From contig CM049306.1 of the NCBI GenBank assembly GCA_026874595.1, forward strand, positions 62,504,019-62,568,018: a DNA stretch of 64,000 nt. Reading direction: 5' to 3'. The notes beneath the pieces were generated by a model. The model ran no database searches. It was not told the DNA's origin and saw nothing but the letters and a program-made list of their open reading frames with translations. The stretch is from Sipunculus nudus. Its lineage: Eukaryota; Annelida; Sipuncula; Golfingiida; Sipunculidae. The translations under genes and the position numbers were made by a program. Below, piece by piece: positions 60,878-64,000 of the stretch. Numbering within the stretch: position 1 is the first letter of the stretch; every line of letters begins with the position of its first letter.

Positions 60878-63800
60878 GTTGGTTTACTAATTCACACCAA
60901 ATTCCATCTGCACTGAATAAATTTAACTTTGACAATGTAAGGCATATAAACATCCCCCTATCACCAAGTACTGAAATATAGCAACCTGTCAACCTTATGT
61001 TGTTTTTTATCATGATGTCATAATAATTTTTCAGTTGTGTCATATTTTTGGATAGTTAACTGTAATTTGGTTCTAAGGCATAGTCCCAATGTAAAAAATA
61101 ATTTATACATGTTTTATAAATGACATTTCATTTTCTTATATTCTAATCTCATTTAAGGCTGCTCCAATTTATATATGTCAATGATCTGAACTTGTACACT
61201 GTAACTCTTTATGTATAGGTTTTACGCCAACAGGAACAAGATCTGTCCTCAGCAGTCCATGAACTTTGTGTGGGACAACCATCTCCTAAGACAGAGGCCC
61301 TGTTGAAAAGCCTTGACAGACCATTACCACCTGAGCTGGAAGTCATACAGTAAGTTAATATAGTAAAATTGACAAGAGGGAACTTTTCTTTTAAATTCAC
61401 TGTGAATTCCTAATTTAGTAGGGTTGGAGATGGATGGGAACATTTTTAAAATCTTTTTAATCAAGTTTCAGATTGATTCTACTACTAACAGCTGACAGTC
61501 ATGTCACAATTAAATTTTTTACACATCTATCTGACTTTTGATAATAAAATGGACACAGAGTATATATGTCATTATTCATTATTCATACTGGAGGGCTTTA
61601 ATGTTGATGTTTAATTAGCTAAGTGAGTCACATTTTTTTGTTCATCATTATTACACAAGTTTAAGAGTGCCAACATTTATGTGAGAGGACCTATTTCTGA
61701 ATGATTAATGCATGGATTGCCTTGAAATTTGTCATAAATGTTAATCTCTGATATCTTTCTAGATCATACCAGACTGACAAAACCTTCAAATGCATTATTT
61801 TCATGCAACTGGTTATTTTAAGCCTGGCAAATAGCAGTCATATTACATTATTTATTTATGCACTCTAATTTTGCTCTGGACTATCAACTCATATTTGCTT
61901 TAATCTGATATATATATATGCCTATCATCCTGCACAGTTTCAAACATAAGGGCAAATAATTTCATAAAAATATGTTTAATAGTTTTGAATGTTAGGCTCA
62001 AAATTTGACAGGCCATACACGTCAGTTGAGCCTCTTGGCCCATTGTTCATTTGATCATAATTGTATTCATCTCAGAGATTCTCATGGTCTTCTCTTTTAC
62101 ATATTTGTTTAGATTACTTGGTACAAGATTCGAGGTAGATTTTATAAATCACATCAAGCTGCAGGGAGCAGAGGGCCATGTAAGGATGTACAAAGCAGAA
62201 GATACTGGTAAACTGAATTTGTTTTTTGAGGAAGCCCCTTTTATCAGAGTCAATTGACATTCAAATTTCTGTCCGGTAGTATTGTTGCCACAACATCCAT
62301 TCACATGTTTATACATACTGACATTTTTTATATATAATGAGTTACTATTAAAGTTCATTCTTAGTGTATATTACTGAAATAATACTGATAATAATTAGAT
62401 GAGTATACTAGTAATAATGAACAATTCATTGTCTGTGTAAACTTCATGAAAATGTTGTATTGCAGTGATGTGTGCAAGAATGTATGCCAGATTAATAGCA
62501 TGTTTTAATTTTTGGTTTTTAGTAGTTTGAATTATCTATTTCCAGGGAATGTACGGCAGCTATGTGGATGCACAGCTGAGAGGTATCTGCAACTTAAGCC
62601 AGGATGTCCAATAATTCTGTTGAAGAATCTGTATGGTAATCTGTGTAATGGCTTACGTGGAGTGGTTCAGGACTGCACAGAGACAGGGCCAACTGTCAAC
62701 TTTGGAGGGAAATTGGTAACTCTAAAAAAATCAAAATTTCAGATCTGCAGCCAAGGTGGTCAGATACTTGCTGAGAGAAAACAGTATCCCATAAAGCCGG
62801 CATATGCTCTCACAGTACACCGTGCTCAGGGCCAGACTATACAACATCTGACTGTTGACTGTCATGGTTTTTTCAAAGCTGGTCAGTTAGGAGTGGCTGT
62901 TGGAAGTGCCATGACTAAGGAAGGGCTGCAAATATGTAATTACAATGCTGAAGTAGCCAGACTTAAGCACCCACCAGATGTAGATGCCTTCTATTTTGAG
63001 CCCACCCTGCCATTGTCTAACACATTGGCAAACTGCTGTCAGCTACCTTCAGAGAAGAAAGAAATTAAAAAAAGTGTGAGTGTTTCACCAGCTGACAGTA
63101 ACAACACAGAATCTGATGACTCAAGTGACTCACAAATAGAACCTCTTTATATGATGTCTGACATTCCAGAATTTACACATAATTGTTTTTTTTGTCTTGA
63201 GGCAGTGATACCACAAAAGGCAGAAACTGAGGAGCAAATTGCTCTGTGCAAGGCTGCAACTTATCTCAAACAGCATGGCCAGAACTTAGATGCCTTTCTT
63301 GCCTTGTCCATGGAAAAATGCAGGACATTACTGGAAATACATGGAGGTGATAAAAAAAACAGGTCCTGGTTAAAGTTCCTAGCAGCAGTCAATCAGTATC
63401 TAGTGAGTGATGACTATTTTGAGGTGCGGCAGAAATTGTTCCAGAAAGCTGAATTGGTTCCAGCAGAGAAAAAGATAAGTTCTAGGCTTGTTCTGCACTG
63501 TGTGCACCTTCTAACTGAAGAGAAAGCAGAAAGTATCATTAAGGAACAGGAAGACAAAGCTGTTCAACAAATGGTAGAACTAGATGTGACCACAATCCAA
63601 CAAACTGTCAAGACCAAAATTCGATATTTGGCAGGTGTATGTATTGCCAGGATTATTCAGATGTTAAGGTCAGCTATCCAAAATAAGGTCCACTGTGCAA
63701 GAAGCTATCTACTTATTCAGGCACTCTATAAAAGACTTAACATTTTAAGTGTTCTCAGGATTCCAGAGGCACAAATTATTGCTGATACCAAAGTACCTGA

Positions 63801-64000
63801 AAGCCTTGAGGAAATTACCTGGAAGCAAGGAGACACAAGGGGCCTCTGTCATGTCAGTGACCAAGTGTACTACTTCTTTCTGTCTCTGCATTCCAGTTTG
63901 GCACCAATGCTTACACCAGAGTTTTTTCATTTGCATTTACATTCAATGCATGCATTTCTGAGACGAAACATTCATGAAGATCAAGAGCTAAAGGACAGGT
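60426..64000 (+). CDS. PIF1-family DNA helicase gene, four visible exons, both ends incomplete
   Basis: Exons 60,426-60,877, 61,219-61,349, 62,113-62,207 and 62,546-64,000 (runs off the window) join in phase. This is an SF1B 5'-3' helicase: VVAITGTTGMASLNYDGGTT (motif Ia region), HVLIIDEIGMMSKKLFD (Walker B), QVIGAGDFRQLAPVPNRR (motif III), LTQVLRQQEQD (motif IV) and PIKPAYALTVHRAQGQTIQH (motifs V/VI region), then AGQLGVAVGSAMTKEGLQ. The Walker A exon is not visible. One extra base near 60,535 shifts the frame between GGTTIHQ and WMGLGDGRHSN. After the helicase core come about 350 further residues of unknown function. No Helitron Rep domain is seen. Probably borne on the same mobile element as the neighbouring transposase (inference). 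Confidence 0.85.
61219..61349 (+). CDS. PIF1-like helicase, exon 2
   Basis: 131 bases; acceptor TGTATAG, donor GTAAGT. Encodes VLRQQEQDLSSAVHELCVGQ and LLKSLDRPLPPELEVIQ, the region after motif III in PIF1 proteins. Confidence 0.85.
62113..62207 (+). CDS. PIF1-like helicase, exon 3
   Basis: 95 bases; acceptor TTGTTTAG, donor GTAAAC. Encodes LLGTRFEVDFINHIKLQGAE then MYKAEDTG; phases match both neighbours. Confidence 0.8.
62546..64000 (+). CDS. PIF1-like helicase, large exon with motifs V/VI and C-terminal extension
   Basis: Acceptor TTTCCAG; open for about 485 codons with no stop and cut by the window end. It has the helicase motifs PIKPAYALTVHRAQGQTI and GVAVGSAMTKEGLQ, a Ser/Asp-rich linker (SPADSNNTESDDSSDSQIEP), a CFFCLEAV Cys pair, and a helical domain with KIRYLAGVCIARIIQML. 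The last part reads PESLEEITWKQGDTRGLCHV, then SDQVYYFFLSLHSSLAP. The YLAG segment recalls C-terminal segments of THAP/hAT-type transposases; that likeness is a weak impression. Confidence 0.85.

Noticed and set aside
60426-64000. Helitron as source of the PIF1 helicase
   Set aside because: No HUH Rep motif and no CTRR hairpin terminus were seen in the window; not excluded beyond 64,000.

Overview
The window looks like nuclear DNA of an invertebrate animal. Genes are split by introns with GT..AG borders, introns are long and AT-rich, and roughly three quarters of the sequence is satellite, retrotransposon, DNA transposon or MITE. The style of repeats (GGACGGAC-ended tandem elements, many TIR elements, a Gmr1-like Gypsy element) suggests a mollusc, probably a bivalve. 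That placement is inference, and no rRNA or mitochondrial marker is present to confirm it.

Layout. 1-21,934 is one uninterrupted satellite array of about 360 copies of a 61-bp monomer, open at the left edge. 21,935-26,842 is AT-rich sequence with microsatellites and no gene I recognise. 26,843-32,490 is a decayed plus-strand LTR retrotransposon of Ty3/Gypsy type whose domain order is gag, protease, integrase, reverse transcriptase, RNase H; integrase sits before RT as in Ty1/copia. 32,753-42,396 (minus) holds six exons of a class I SAM-dependent O-methyltransferase gene (COMTD1 or caffeoyl-CoA OMT-like), which I joined by splice phase. Its introns contain a 60-bp minisatellite, a CCGG-rich TIR element, other MITEs and a dead LINE. 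43,251-53,063 (minus) is a second copy of the same Gypsy family, truncated in RT. It is split by a 6.06-kb transposon with about 1.1-kb terminal inverted repeats, which itself carries a smaller TIR element built of 302-bp tandem repeats and a probable SINE. 53,119-54,085 is a pogo/Tigger-like non-autonomous element.

55,820-64,000 is the most gene-like mobile region. A P-element/THAP9-type transposase lies on the minus strand (main exon 55,820-57,652, plus an upstream exon with an RFX-like winged-helix signature at 59,563-60,134). A PIF1-family helicase lies on the plus strand (four exons from 60,426 to the window edge). They are head to head, only 291 bp apart. The helicase has one apparent +1 frameshift in its first visible exon and otherwise stays open, with a long unfamiliar C-terminal extension. 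A transposase and helicase borne together on one large DNA transposon is the best candidate here for a little-described system.

Apart from the methyltransferase, everything recognisable is mobile or repetitive. The two Gypsy copies are clearly dead (frameshifts, stops, a changed protease active site); the transposase and helicase ORFs look much younger.
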